From: UBA6163 sp031411655
Lineage (GTDB): Bacteria > Planctomycetota > Planctomycetia > Pirellulales > Pirellulaceae
Direction of reading: 5' to 3'
DNA: 64,000 bases
Assembly (NCBI GenBank): GCA_031411655.1
Contig: JANOBM010000264.1
Span: 10,432 to 74,431 of the forward strand
Positions 1 to 9,100 of the stretch are shown one piece after another (position 1 is the stretch's first letter; each line of letters starts with the position of its first letter). Made by a program: the position numbers and the translations under genes. The notes below the pieces were generated by a model. It saw nothing but the letters and a program-made list of their open reading frames with translations. It was not told the origin of the DNA and searched no databases.

Positions 1-80
1 CTGCTGAGTTTGCAGCCAGGCGCCAGTAAGGGCTTAATGCTTATGAAATCCTTCCATTACGATTGGGGTCCGCTCCATCG

Positions 81-905
81 ATGACAACAAAGGACTCCTT
101 AAGAATTATTGATAAACGCAGTGGAAACAGCGACTTTAACAAGAAGTGGATTTTGTTAGCTCTGGCCATCTTTGCCACTGGTTTATCCTATTGGCAGTGG
201 GGAGAGTTGCTGACAGTTGAGAATGTCGCCCACCGCGAATCAGTTTTGCGAGATTACCAGCAACGCCACCCCCTGATGATTTATGGGATCGCGTTCGCTT
301 TTTACGTGCTCATCACCGGATTATCGCTGCCCGGTGCAGCCGGTCTAACGCTTGTCTATGGATGGTACTTCGGCTTTCTAAGATCCCTGGTGTTGGTCAG
401 CGTTGCATCGACCACTGGTGCGACCTTAGCGTTCCTCCTCAGCCGATTCATGTTTCGCGATTTCGTTCAGCGCCGATTCGGTGAGCGATTGAAAGGTTTC
501 AACGATTCCTTGGAACGCGAGGGACCGTACTTTCTCTTTTCATTGCGACTGATCCCTGCGGTACCCTTTTTCGTCATCAATGCGGTGATGGGACTGACGC
601 CAATCGCAACACGAACTTTCTGGTGGATTAGCCAAGTGGGAATGTTACCGGGCACCGCAGTTTTCGTTTATGCCGGATCAAGTGTTCCTAGCCTGCAAGC
701 ACTTGCCAGCGATGGCGTTGGTTCGGCTTTTACGCCCCGTCAACTTACACAAATCACCATCGCCTTTGTTCTATTGGGACTGTTCCCGTGGCTGGTGCGG
801 GCAATCATGAGATTCTTAGGCAGCAGCACGCCACGATCGCCCAAACCATCCGCGAAAACCAAGCACTCCGCGAACACCAAGCACTCCGCGAACACCAAGG
901 AATAA
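81..905 (+). CDS. TVP38/TMEM64 (SNARE-associated/DedA-like) membrane protein
   Basis: Polytopic inner-membrane protein of 274 residues. A hydrophobic segment follows the basic N-terminus (about residues 20-40), then several more, and the SNARE_assoc signature lies near the middle: an F-S-L-R-L-I-P-A-V-P-F-F core, a downstream N-x-x-x-G-L-T, and G-x-x-P further on. Family members are lipid scramblase or transport-type proteins; the substrate here is unknown. The ATG at 81 is preferred over a TTG at 63 because the shorter form starts with a normal basic N-terminus; neither has a clear ribosome site. The gene ends 6 bases before a flavoprotein gene. This pair next to arsM/arsS genes is a recurrent planctomycete and cyanobacterial arrangement, from memory. 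The C-terminus ends in a short repeated lysine/histidine-rich tail encoded by an 18-bp tandem repeat. Confidence 0.85.
   Translation: MTTKDSLRIIDKRSGNSDFNKKWILLALAIFATGLSYWQWGELLTVENVAHRESVLRDYQQRHPLMIYGIAFAFYVLITGLSLPGAAGLTLVYGWYFGFLRSLVLVSVASTTGATLAFLLSRFMFRDFVQRRFGERLKGFNDSLEREGPYFLFSLRLIPAVPFFVINAVMGLTPIATRTFWWISQVGMLPGTAVFVYAGSSVPSLQALASDGVGSAFTPRQLTQITIAFVLLGLFPWLVRAIMRFLGSSTPRSPKPSAKTKHSANTKHSANTKE
851..901 (+). repeat. 18-bp tandem repeat, about 2.8 copies
   Basis: Units start at 851, 869 and 887 (cgcgaacaccaagcactc, the first with one change, the last truncated). They encode the repeated KHSANT-type tail of the TVP38-like protein and probably arose by slippage. Confidence 0.85.
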
Positions 906-911
906 TACGAC

Positions 912-2426
912 GTGTTTGACCCGACGCCACTTCATCCGCTGGACTCGCACAATCGCGAGTTAGAGGCAAACGTTCGTCCTCCAAACTGGAGTAATCCCGT
1001 ACCGACGGGACGTTACAACCTCGTCGTGATTGGTGCTGGCACCGCTGGACTTGTAGCCGCTGCGGGCGCGGCTGGCTTGGGTGCCAAAGTTGCAATCATT
1101 GAACGATCGCTTATGGGAGGCGACTGCTTGAATGTGGGTTGCGTCCCTTCAAAAGGGATCATTAGCTCCGCAAGGGTCGCCGCGGCAGCACGTCGCGCCG
1201 GCAATTTCGGTGTTGAGATTACGACCAATCCACAGGTTAATTTTTCATATGCGATGGAGCGAATGAGACGCCTACGCGCTCAGATCAGCCCCAATGATTC
1301 AGCTCGAAGGTTTCGTGATCTCGGAATTGATGTCTTCTTCGGACAGGCAAGCTTTATAGACGCCAATACGATCGATGTGAACGGTCAATCACTCAAGTTC
1401 CGAAAGGCAGTGATCGCTACCGGGGCCCGTGCCGCCGCACCGCCGATCCCTGGACTTGATACTGTCGATTATCTAACCAATGAATCTTTGTTTTCATTAA
1501 CGGAATTGCCAAAGCGGCTTGGAGTAATCGGCGCTGGACCAATCGGCTGCGAAATGGCTCAGGCTTTCGCACAATTCGGCAGTCAAGTGGTGCTCATCGA
1601 ATCCTCAAGCGGTATCCTACCTCGAGAGGACCGCGATGCCGCCGCGGTGCTCGAACGTCAATTGCTTCGTGACGGGGTACGATTATTGTCTGGCGGCAGC
1701 AGCCTCAGTATCGCAAAAACCGATAACGTGGTGTTGAAAGGCCAAAGCAACGGCAACGCTTACAGCGAGACGGTCGATCGACTATTAATAGCCGCCGGGC
1801 GTCGGCCCAATATCGAGCATTTGAATCTTGAATTGGTCGGTGTTTCCTACACCTCCAAGGGGGTGACGGTAAACGATCGCTTGCAAACGACCAACCCGAA
1901 TATTTATGCAGCAGGGGACATCTGCTCAAGATTTCAATTCACACACGCGGCAGATTTTATGGCTCGCATCGTGATCCAAAATGCGATTTTCAAAGGTCGC
2001 AAGCGAGCATCTCGCCTAGTGATTCCGTGGTGTACCTACACGTCTCCCGAAGTTGCGCATGTCGGACTGAATGAAAAACAGGCGGAGGAGCAGGGCGTCG
2101 CCATCGACACCTTCCTTCAAGAATTTCGCGAGGTCGACCGTGCCATTCTGGATAGCGAAGAAGAAGGCTTCGTCAAAGTTCACGTCAAACGGGGAACCGA
2201 CACAATCCTCGGCGCCACCATTGTTGCCGGACACGCTGGGGACATGATCTCGGAACTCACTCTGGCGATGACGAACAGAATCGGCTTGAAGCAAATTGCA
2301 AATACGATTCACCCTTATCCAACGCAAGCAGAGGCGATTCGCAAGCTCGGCGACCAGTACAATCGAACGCGACTAACGCCGCTAATTAAATCAATCTTTG
2401 CGAAATGGTTAGCATGGACCCGATGA
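912..2426 (+). CDS. FAD-dependent pyridine nucleotide-disulfide oxidoreductase, mercuric-reductase-like
   Basis: Flavoprotein disulfide reductase of 504 residues. An N-terminal FAD-binding GAGTAGL motif lies near residue 40. The redox-active pair GGDCLNVGCVPSKG follows near 70-83, then a second GAGPIG NAD(P)-binding motif, the AAGDIC FAD motif near 335, and a dimerisation domain ending in an HPYPTQAE signature that resembles the catalytic His-Glu pair of this family. No N-terminal heavy-metal (HMA) domain and no C-terminal vicinal cysteines are present, so mercury reduction is doubtful. In this neighbourhood it may serve arsenic or thiol redox chemistry (inference). The start is GTG, with AAGGA about 10 bases upstream inside the end of the preceding gene. 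It is probably co-transcribed with the TVP38-like gene and lies 121 bases before arsM. Confidence 0.88.
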   Translation: MFDPTPLHPLDSHNRELEANVRPPNWSNPVPTGRYNLVVIGAGTAGLVAAAGAAGLGAKVAIIERSLMGGDCLNVGCVPSKGIISSARVAAAARRAGNFGVEITTNPQVNFSYAMERMRRLRAQISPNDSARRFRDLGIDVFFGQASFIDANTIDVNGQSLKFRKAVIATGARAAAPPIPGLDTVDYLTNESLFSLTELPKRLGVIGAGPIGCEMAQAFAQFGSQVVLIESSSGILPREDRDAAAVLERQLLRDGVRLLSGGSSLSIAKTDNVVLKGQSNGNAYSETVDRLLIAAGRRPNIEHLNLELVGVSYTSKGVTVNDRLQTTNPNIYAAGDICSRFQFTHAADFMARIVIQNAIFKGRKRASRLVIPWCTYTSPEVAHVGLNEKQAEEQGVAIDTFLQEFREVDRAILDSEEEGFVKVHVKRGTDTILGATIVAGHAGDMISELTLAMTNRIGLKQIANTIHPYPTQAEAIRKLGDQYNRTRLTPLIKSIFAKWLAWTR

Positions 2427-2547
2427 TTCTTAAAGGTGCCTTTTGTCCAATTCAAAGTCATCTGTAGTCGACACACCATTCACGTGCGAATGCGATAGGA
2501 TTGGACATTGATACGATTATTTTCCCCACGAAAGCAAAGGAGAACCA

Positions 2548-3708
2548 ATGAATAGGCCATCGACAGAGGATGCAGTCTACAGGCGATATGCTGCGGCTGC
2601 GGCTCAACGCGAAGAGGCACTTTGCTGCCCTATCGACTACGCATCCGACTTTCTCTCCGTGATGCCAGCAGAAATACTCCAACGTGATTATGGCTGCGGC
2701 GATCCCACTCCGTTTGCATGCGAGGGAGATGTAGTTCTCGATCTTGGTTCGGGCGGCGGAAAACTTTGTTACATCCTTTCACAGATTGTAGGTAGACGAG
2801 GGCGTGTGATCGGCGTCGACTGCAATGTCGAAATGCTTGCACTCGCTAGAAAATACCAGCAGCAGGTTGCGGATCGAATCGGCTTTGGCAATGTAGACTT
2901 TCGCTACGGCCTTATCCAAGATCTCCAACTTGACCTCGATTTACTCGGACGTGAATTGGGGCAACACCCCGTCCACGATCCGGCGAGTTGGCTGGTACTG
3001 CGCAACCTTGAGGAGCGACTGCGCCGCGAACAGCCGATGATTGCAGACAACTCGGTTGACTGCGTCGTTTCGAACTGCGTATTGAATCTCGTTCGCCAAC
3101 AGGATCGCAGTCAGCTTTTCGCCGAAATCTTTCGTGTATTGAAGCGAGGCGGGAAGGCCGCGATCAGCGACATCGTAGCCGACGAAGAAGTGCCTGCCGA
3201 ACTACGACAGAATCCTGAGTTATGGTCCGGTTGTATCTCCGGCGCGTTCCGCGAAGACCATTTTCTGGCCGCGTTCGAAGACGCTGGGTTTTACGGCATC
3301 GAAATCGTCAAGCGGCAACGTGATCCGTGGCGGGTCGTTGATGGCATCGAGTTTCGTTCGGTAACGGTGGTCGCTCACAAGGGGAAGCAAGGTCCGTGCT
3401 TAGAACGAAATCAAGCGGTCGTCTATCGCGGCCCCTTTAAAAAAGTCGACGATGATGATGGCCACTCATTCTTTCGTGGCGAGCGAATGGCTGTTTGCGA
3501 CAAGACCTACCGCCTCCTGCAACAGCCGCCTTACGCGGGACATTTTGACGCCATTGAGCCGCGAGAATCGATTCCCTTATCAGATGCCACGCCATTCGAT
3601 TGTCATCGCAGCAAGCGACGAGACGCTCGAGAAACCAAGGGCATTGATTATCACCTGACGACCGAAGCGCAGCCACCTAGCTGCGGCACAGACGGTTCTT
3701 GTTGCTAG
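2548..3708 (+). CDS. arsM: Arsenite S-adenosylmethionine methyltransferase, arsenosugar type
   Basis: SAM-dependent methyltransferase of 386 residues that probably methylates As(III), the first step towards arsenosugars. The SAM site LDLGSGGGK is at residues 64-72. Cys177 (in VSNC) and Cys229 (in SGC) fit the conserved arsenic-binding cysteines of ArsM. The N-terminal CC pair (26-27) may supply the third ligand, and the protein ends in CC, also seen in some ArsM proteins. Residues 130-165 look like an insertion between the SAM fold strands. The ATG at 2548 has a good ribosome site, AAAGGAG, 6 bases upstream. The arsS-like gene starts 78 bases downstream on the same strand, which supports arsenosugar synthesis over simple detoxification. 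The assignment rests on motif reading and gene context. Confidence 0.85.
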   Translation: MNRPSTEDAVYRRYAAAAAQREEALCCPIDYASDFLSVMPAEILQRDYGCGDPTPFACEGDVVLDLGSGGGKLCYILSQIVGRRGRVIGVDCNVEMLALARKYQQQVADRIGFGNVDFRYGLIQDLQLDLDLLGRELGQHPVHDPASWLVLRNLEERLRREQPMIADNSVDCVVSNCVLNLVRQQDRSQLFAEIFRVLKRGGKAAISDIVADEEVPAELRQNPELWSGCISGAFREDHFLAAFEDAGFYGIEIVKRQRDPWRVVDGIEFRSVTVVAHKGKQGPCLERNQAVVYRGPFKKVDDDDGHSFFRGERMAVCDKTYRLLQQPPYAGHFDAIEPRESIPLSDATPFDCHRSKRRDARETKGIDYHLTTEAQPPSCGTDGSCC

Positions 3709-3786
3709 GGTGTCTTCCATTCGAAGCGCCTCGTCGCACAATCGGTTCAGCGATGATTCAATGACTCGCCAAAATGGATAAAGCAA

Positions 3787-4902
3787 GTGGATAAAAAAAC
3801 GTTTGAATTGACTTTAGCCAGGCGTCATAGTCCGCTTGCTAACTCGCAGGAACAGATCCGTATCCTGGAGTCTTTTGCCAAGACGCCTTCGTTTCAGGAC
3901 GTAGTGAGCGTACGCGGCAAATCGATGGACAGAACGAATGGTCGATCAGAATGGCCGCTTGAGGCGACCGGGATCGACGTTCTTCAACTCAATGTAGGTA
4001 AGGTTTGTAACCAGACCTGCCGACATTGCCACGTCGACGCAGGCCCCGACCGCCGCGAAACCATGTCAATGGAGGTGGTGAATGCTTGCCTCGACTTCTT
4101 GCGTCAGACCGACATCCCAACCCTTGATATCACCGGAGGTGCACCGGAGATGAATCCGCTCTTTCGCAAACTGGTTACCGAAGCGAGAGAGCTTGAACGC
4201 CGTGTGATCGATCGGTGCAACCTTACTATCCTTGTCGCCCCAGGCTACGACGATTTACCGGAATTTCTGGCGAAGCATCAAGTCGAAGTCGTTGCATCGC
4301 TGCCGTGTTACCTAGAGGAGAACGTCGATCGGCAACGAGGGGATCACGTTTTCCAACGGTCGATCACAGCACTCAAGAGACTCAATCAACTTGGCTATGG
4401 CCAGCCCGACTCAACACTCAAGCTAACGCTTATCTACAACCCGATCGGCCCAGCACTGCCGCCCGATCAGCACCGGCTGGAAACTGATTATCGCCGAGAA
4501 CTTCTTGCACGCTACGGGATTGTGTTCACGCAATTATTTACGATTACCAATCTACCGATCAGTCGCTTTCTTAGCGACCTACTGGAAACGGATCGACTTG
4601 AGACCTATATGGAAACACTCGTCAATGCGTTCAATCCACGAACCCTCGACGGGTTGATGTGCCGTACGATGCTGTCCGTGGATTGGCGTGGAAACCTTTA
4701 CGACTGCGATTTCAATCAGATGCTGGAAATCGCGGTTGCACCCAACTTGCCACGTAACATTCGAGATGTTGACCACACCAACATTAATCACCTCGCAAAA
4801 CGATCTATCCAAACCGGTCGACATTGCTTCGGATGCACGGCTGGGGCCGGGTCCAGTTGTCAAGGCACTATCCTATCGGCGAAATCGGACGAGCATACAT
4901 AA
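3787..4902 (+). CDS. arsS: Arsenosugar biosynthesis radical SAM protein ArsS
   Basis: Radical SAM enzyme of 371 residues. The iron-sulfur motif CNQTCRHCHVDAGPDRRE has Cys74, Cys78 and Cys81 as cluster ligands. The C-terminal part has the CFGCTAGAGSSCQG signature (about residues 347-360) typical of the ArsS family, which attaches the 5'-deoxyadenosyl group to methylated arsenic. Some relatives are selenoproteins. Here the frame ends at TAA and no in-frame TGA occurs, so this copy uses ordinary cysteines. The start is GTG at 3787; the nearby ATG at 3774 is out of frame. The 40-60 residues before the radical SAM core are variable in the family, so a later start cannot be excluded. It lies directly after arsM and is presumably in the same transcript. 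Confidence 0.88.
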   Translation: MDKKTFELTLARRHSPLANSQEQIRILESFAKTPSFQDVVSVRGKSMDRTNGRSEWPLEATGIDVLQLNVGKVCNQTCRHCHVDAGPDRRETMSMEVVNACLDFLRQTDIPTLDITGGAPEMNPLFRKLVTEARELERRVIDRCNLTILVAPGYDDLPEFLAKHQVEVVASLPCYLEENVDRQRGDHVFQRSITALKRLNQLGYGQPDSTLKLTLIYNPIGPALPPDQHRLETDYRRELLARYGIVFTQLFTITNLPISRFLSDLLETDRLETYMETLVNAFNPRTLDGLMCRTMLSVDWRGNLYDCDFNQMLEIAVAPNLPRNIRDVDHTNINHLAKRSIQTGRHCFGCTAGAGSSCQGTILSAKSDEHT

Positions 4903-5089
4903 GCTGAACACGATGTTTGCGTACATATGTGAACGTCAGCTTTCAAGCGATCTTTCTGTCAATCGGCGTAATGATTGGCTTCCCCTACACGCGAGGCTGT
5001 CGCCTGCTGTCAATCGAACGGCTAAAGTAGGGCAAATGGTCCATGAGACCACTGGCAGTCCCAAAACTCATCCAACGGAATGACAACTG

Positions 5090-5497
5090 ATGGCGCGCGT
5101 TTTCTTAACGTTTGTTGGCGTTGCGTATATCTTATTGGGGCTGTGGTGCGCCATCATGCCAGAACAGACGTCAAACGCTGTCGGTTTCTCGCTCCAATCA
5201 GGCGCGGGTGATTCAGAGTTCCTCACCGTTTATGGCGGGCTAGAGATCGCGATAGGAAGTATATTTCTCTGGCCAATCCTCGCTCGAACCGAGATCTCCT
5301 TTTCGCTGACCTCGTGCCTAATCATTCACGGTTTTTTGGTTTTGTTTCGGACGATCGGTTTTTTCATTTTCAGCGGCATTCCCGTCGGCACCCAATACCT
5401 TGCTGCGACCGAATGGCTCATCTTGATCGGGTCTATCGCCTGTTACTTAAGCCTGTCACGTGGACACGCTGCTTTGGCTGCGTCAAACAAATCTTGA
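5090..5497 (+). CDS. Small four-helix membrane protein, DUF4345-like
   Basis: A 135-residue integral membrane protein with four hydrophobic segments (about 5-25, 48-65, 72-95 and 105-125). The F-L-T-V-Y-G-G-L-E segment around residue 45 resembles the DUF4345 family. No catalytic motif is visible and the function is unknown. It lies 187 bases after arsS on the same strand and 22 bases before a small secreted protein gene. Co-transcription with the arsenosugar genes is possible, but a role in arsenic metabolism is only a guess from position. Confidence 0.7.
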   Translation: MARVFLTFVGVAYILLGLWCAIMPEQTSNAVGFSLQSGAGDSEFLTVYGGLEIAIGSIFLWPILARTEISFSLTSCLIIHGFLVLFRTIGFFIFSGIPVGTQYLAATEWLILIGSIACYLSLSRGHAALAASNKS

Positions 5498-5519
5498 AAG
5501 CAGGAACATTGGTTCATCA

Positions 5520-6044
5520 ATGAAACCTACGATCCTGATGATTTTCCTAGGAACTTGCGTGTGTGGGACGGCCGTGGCAGTGGACGGCCAAGAGTCCTTT
5601 CATTTCAGAACCAAACGCAGCATCGACAGAGTCGAAGCGACCGGGAATCACGATGCAACCACCTTCTCCGTTCACAGCCCCATGGGTATCGGTGAAGCTG
5701 TGATTGCACGAACGAGTGCCACCTGGCCTGATCGTGTCGTTATGAAACTTTACTTAAAAGGCCTTGAAAGTTTCCAAGTCTCGAACGGCAAGGTAACGCT
5801 TCATGCAGCGGTATCCAGTCAGAGCGAAATCCAATCAGTCCGAATTTGGAAAGAAGGCGATGAGAGTGTACTGCTTGATAGGGACGACCCGTGCTGGATC
5901 ACGATTCGGCTGATAGGCGTTGCCGACCATTTACTCACAGCAGTTCCACTAGAAAATGGAAACTTTGAATTGCAATTGCCAAAGTGCATGTTCGAAGGCG
6001 ACCCTGATTGCTTCACGGTCCGTTGGATCGACTTTTATCGCTAG
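5520..6044 (+). CDS. Small secreted protein of unknown function
   Basis: A protein of 174 residues with a clear N-terminal signal peptide (MKPTILMIFLGTCVCGTAVA) followed by a soluble region rich in beta-type sequence. The ATG at 5520 is chosen over an upstream ATG at 5460 because it gives a proper signal peptide and avoids overlap with the preceding gene. I do not recognise a domain. The sequence repeatedly refers to polar, strand-like segments (for example VVMKLYLKGLESFQVSNGK), consistent with a small beta-sandwich in the periplasm. It follows the small membrane protein by 22 bases. Confidence 0.65.
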   Translation: MKPTILMIFLGTCVCGTAVAVDGQESFHFRTKRSIDRVEATGNHDATTFSVHSPMGIGEAVIARTSATWPDRVVMKLYLKGLESFQVSNGKVTLHAAVSSQSEIQSVRIWKEGDESVLLDRDDPCWITIRLIGVADHLLTAVPLENGNFELQLPKCMFEGDPDCFTVRWIDFYR

Positions 6045-6119
6045 ACCAGGGGCAGAAAAATTGCTCGACGAATGGTTGATATTTCGCACGCTGGCGGAAG
6101 CTCACCGCTTTGTTGATTC

Positions 6120-6128
6120 TGATATGAT
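6120..6128 (+). promoter_or_regulatory. Candidate extended -10 promoter
   Basis: TG at 6120-6121, one base, then TATGAT at 6123-6128: an extended -10 box, 58 bases before the next gene start. No good -35 is seen, which is acceptable for an extended -10. Inferred by consensus only. Confidence 0.35.
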
Positions 6129-6185
6129 CCGCTTGGAATTCTGATTTTATCAAATGCTCAGGCTCGCGTTTTCAATGAAGTCCAA

Positions 6186-9100
6186 ATGAACTCGTCTAAA
6201 TATATCTCCGGAATTGCATGCCTCTTCACGGTCACCGTTGTTTTTGCGAGTGTTACCGATCGTGCGGCGGGCCAGTCATCCGATTCGGCAAGGCGATTTG
6301 AACAAATCGAGGAGGTCGTCGCGGGATTTGACTCGGCGCAGCATCTGTACGTACAGGGTGAGATCGGCATAGGACCTCAACAACTAGCCGAACTCGAGAC
6401 GTGGCTGAAAGGTCGGGCACCTCACTGGACCATCGTTCTCATGCAGCGCGGTACTGGCCAAGTCTACGCTGCTCCCGATGGTAGAACCTTTGCCGGCATG
6501 GATGCAGTTGAATACGCGTTAGGACATGGGCTTGCGAATCGGACAGAGTTCGGAAGACTTGAGCATCCCAAGACCGGTGAGACGGACGGCGCCGCTTTTG
6601 TATTATTTCTTGAAGATCGGAAGTTTAGTTACTACGCAAGCGATGCGCAAGACCGAAGAGGAATTGGCGAGTCACGTTGGATTGGTGATTTAGACCGCGA
6701 AGCTCGTAGCGCGATGCAAAATGGCGGACGCATCATCGATGCGGTCAAAAACACCGTAACGAGCATCGATGGTCGACTTAGCAACATCCTAGCGCAGGAA
6801 CAACAAGCCGCCGCTGAACAAGCGGAGTTGGCACGTCGTGCACAAGCGGAACGTCAAAGGGCGTACGCAAATACGTTAGGCCGTATCGAAGAGACACGTA
6901 CTAAACTCTTACCGGAGTTCGAAGCGATTGTCGCGAATTTTCTCAAGAACAATCCAGAGGCTGCCGCTTCGCCGATGGCGAAGCCGAACGTAAGTAAATG
7001 GACTTCTGAACTTGATGACGCGGAAATCAAGCTTAACGAGGACAACTCTCGAAAACTCTTGCAGGACGTAGAGGGCACGATCAACGATATCCATCGGAAT
7101 CTGGATATCTACGGCGCGCATCAGGCGTTTGAACAAACCATTGCGCCCATCCAAAAGCGTTGGGAATTGCAAACGCTTCAGCCAATGGCAGCGTCTGCGG
7201 AGATTTTCAATCAACGCGCTCAGAGACTGCTCCGTGAAGCGCGAGAAAAGCACCTACGAGGTGACCCCGGCTTCATCGAGGCACTTCAGCAGGCAACCAA
7301 ACGGATCGATGAGGGAGACGTGGCGATTGCCACCGCCATTCAACAGGCTGAGGCTAATGCCGCACGTAGGCGACTGATCCGAAACACCCTCTTGGCAGGC
7401 ACTGCTTTCGGTACGATCGTCGTAATCAGTGGGCTGGTATTTCTAAATAGGAGGCGAAAACAAACGATGCTTGCTGCTCTGAAGTCGTTTTCCAAATATC
7501 GCGATATCATCAATCAAGAACAGTGTCTCATGGATATCGTGCTTACAAGAAAGAGAACGCTGGTGGGCACATTGGAGCAATTCAGCGAACGAGGAGTGAC
7601 AGGGCAAACTCTGTTACTCGGTACGTCAATCATTAAAGACACTGAGACACTTCAGCGAATGGCGGCAGAATCGCAACGAGTGATGTGGACTGCAGAGTCG
7701 TTTCTAAGCCCAACTGACCTTTTATCGAAAGCAATCAACCTAATCAGCAAGACACGGTATTTGGAGTGTCGCAATGTGCTCAGCGGCAAATCTCTTACTC
7801 CAATCGACACGACGGACTCGACTTCGCTGGGAACAAGCGAGAAGGATCAGGCCTCTCAGGAAACGAGTCGTCTGCCTCTCGATTCAAAGCTGACATTCGA
7901 GGAGTTTTACCGTGAAGTCACACAAGTACGACAATCAGCGATGACAAGGCTTGATCGGCTTGAAAAAGCGACAATCGATGTAAAGTCGTGGCTAGAACGA
8001 TTAGAAAAGAAATATGCGTTGATGAGTGAAAGACAGCACACGGTCGAAGACAAAGCTGTGCAAGACGGCTATTTTTCAATGGTACACCTCAAATTGGAGC
8101 TATTGCCAAGCATCCGTAAATTGATTAACCGGTGCACCAAGCTAGCGAGCATCGACCCTGTACAAGTCGTTTCAACGCTCGGACCAGAAGTGGAGCGGCA
8201 AGTGCTAGACACAACGTCATTGATGGATCGCGTTGTGGCAATCCGAGAAAATGAATTCTCAGTGTTCGATGACGCCGGCGACCAATTACGATCACTGAAA
8301 CATCGCGTGCGTTGGATTGAAGACGAAGTAGTCGCCTTTTGTGATACGACAGACCAAATCTCGAACCAGATTTCAAAAAAAGATTGCGGCGATATGCTTC
8401 GCAAGTTCGACGCGGATGTAGCGGCGTTTGTCGAAAAAGTTCGTCGGATCATCGAGTTAGCCAAAACGATCCCAACCAAACAAGCGGAGGCAATGTCTCG
8501 CATTGGCGCCAAGATAGTGGCTGCGCGCGTTAAAGTAGCTTCAACGCTGAGTATTCCCGCTTCGAGTGCGATCCATGAGGAGGGGCTTAATCCAGATTCG
8601 AACATGCAATCTGCGGAATCCGCATTAAAAGCCGCCAGTGTCGCGATTGACATGGGAAATTTAGTGGGTGCTAACGATGCATTGCTGGCAGCGGAGAGTG
8701 AGAGACGGCACGCTGAATCGTTGATCGAAGAGTCACTGACCACACTGGCAGTATTCTCGGATTCTCATTCCGTTTTGACCAAGCACCTGTTGACCACTCA
8801 AGGATCTGCCCAGACAGTCTTTAAGCAAGTGCAGGCCGCCGAAAAGACTTATGCAAAAGACGCGATGCGTTTGCGAGCACATGCAGACAAAGATTTGGGC
8901 GACAGGGTTGAAGGTTCAGTCGAAGCCTCAGCGTCAACGGAAATCGCAATGGCTCAAGTCGAGATCGCTAACAAGTCGCTAGAGGAGATACAAGCATCGC
9001 TTGAGGCTGCTCCTGCCGAACATCAGTCGGGTAAGTTGTTGACTGCTGCCGCTCGGCTCAAGTTTTCTCAAGAGCGACTGACCGAGACAGATTCTCGACT

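Noticed and set aside
912..2426. Mercury resistance (MerA) assignment
   Set aside because: No HMA domain and no C-terminal vicinal cysteines.
3787..4902. Possible selenocysteine in ArsS
   Set aside because: No in-frame TGA; the frame ends at TAA and uses Cys at motif positions.
4902..4948. AAGCTGA and TCAGCTT inverted repeat after arsS
   Set aside because: Seven pairs around a loop of nearly 30 bases, no T-run; likely chance.
8069..8743. 224-residue minus-strand frame inside the giant coiled-coil gene
   Set aside because: Ser/Arg-rich shadow with no start signal or domain.
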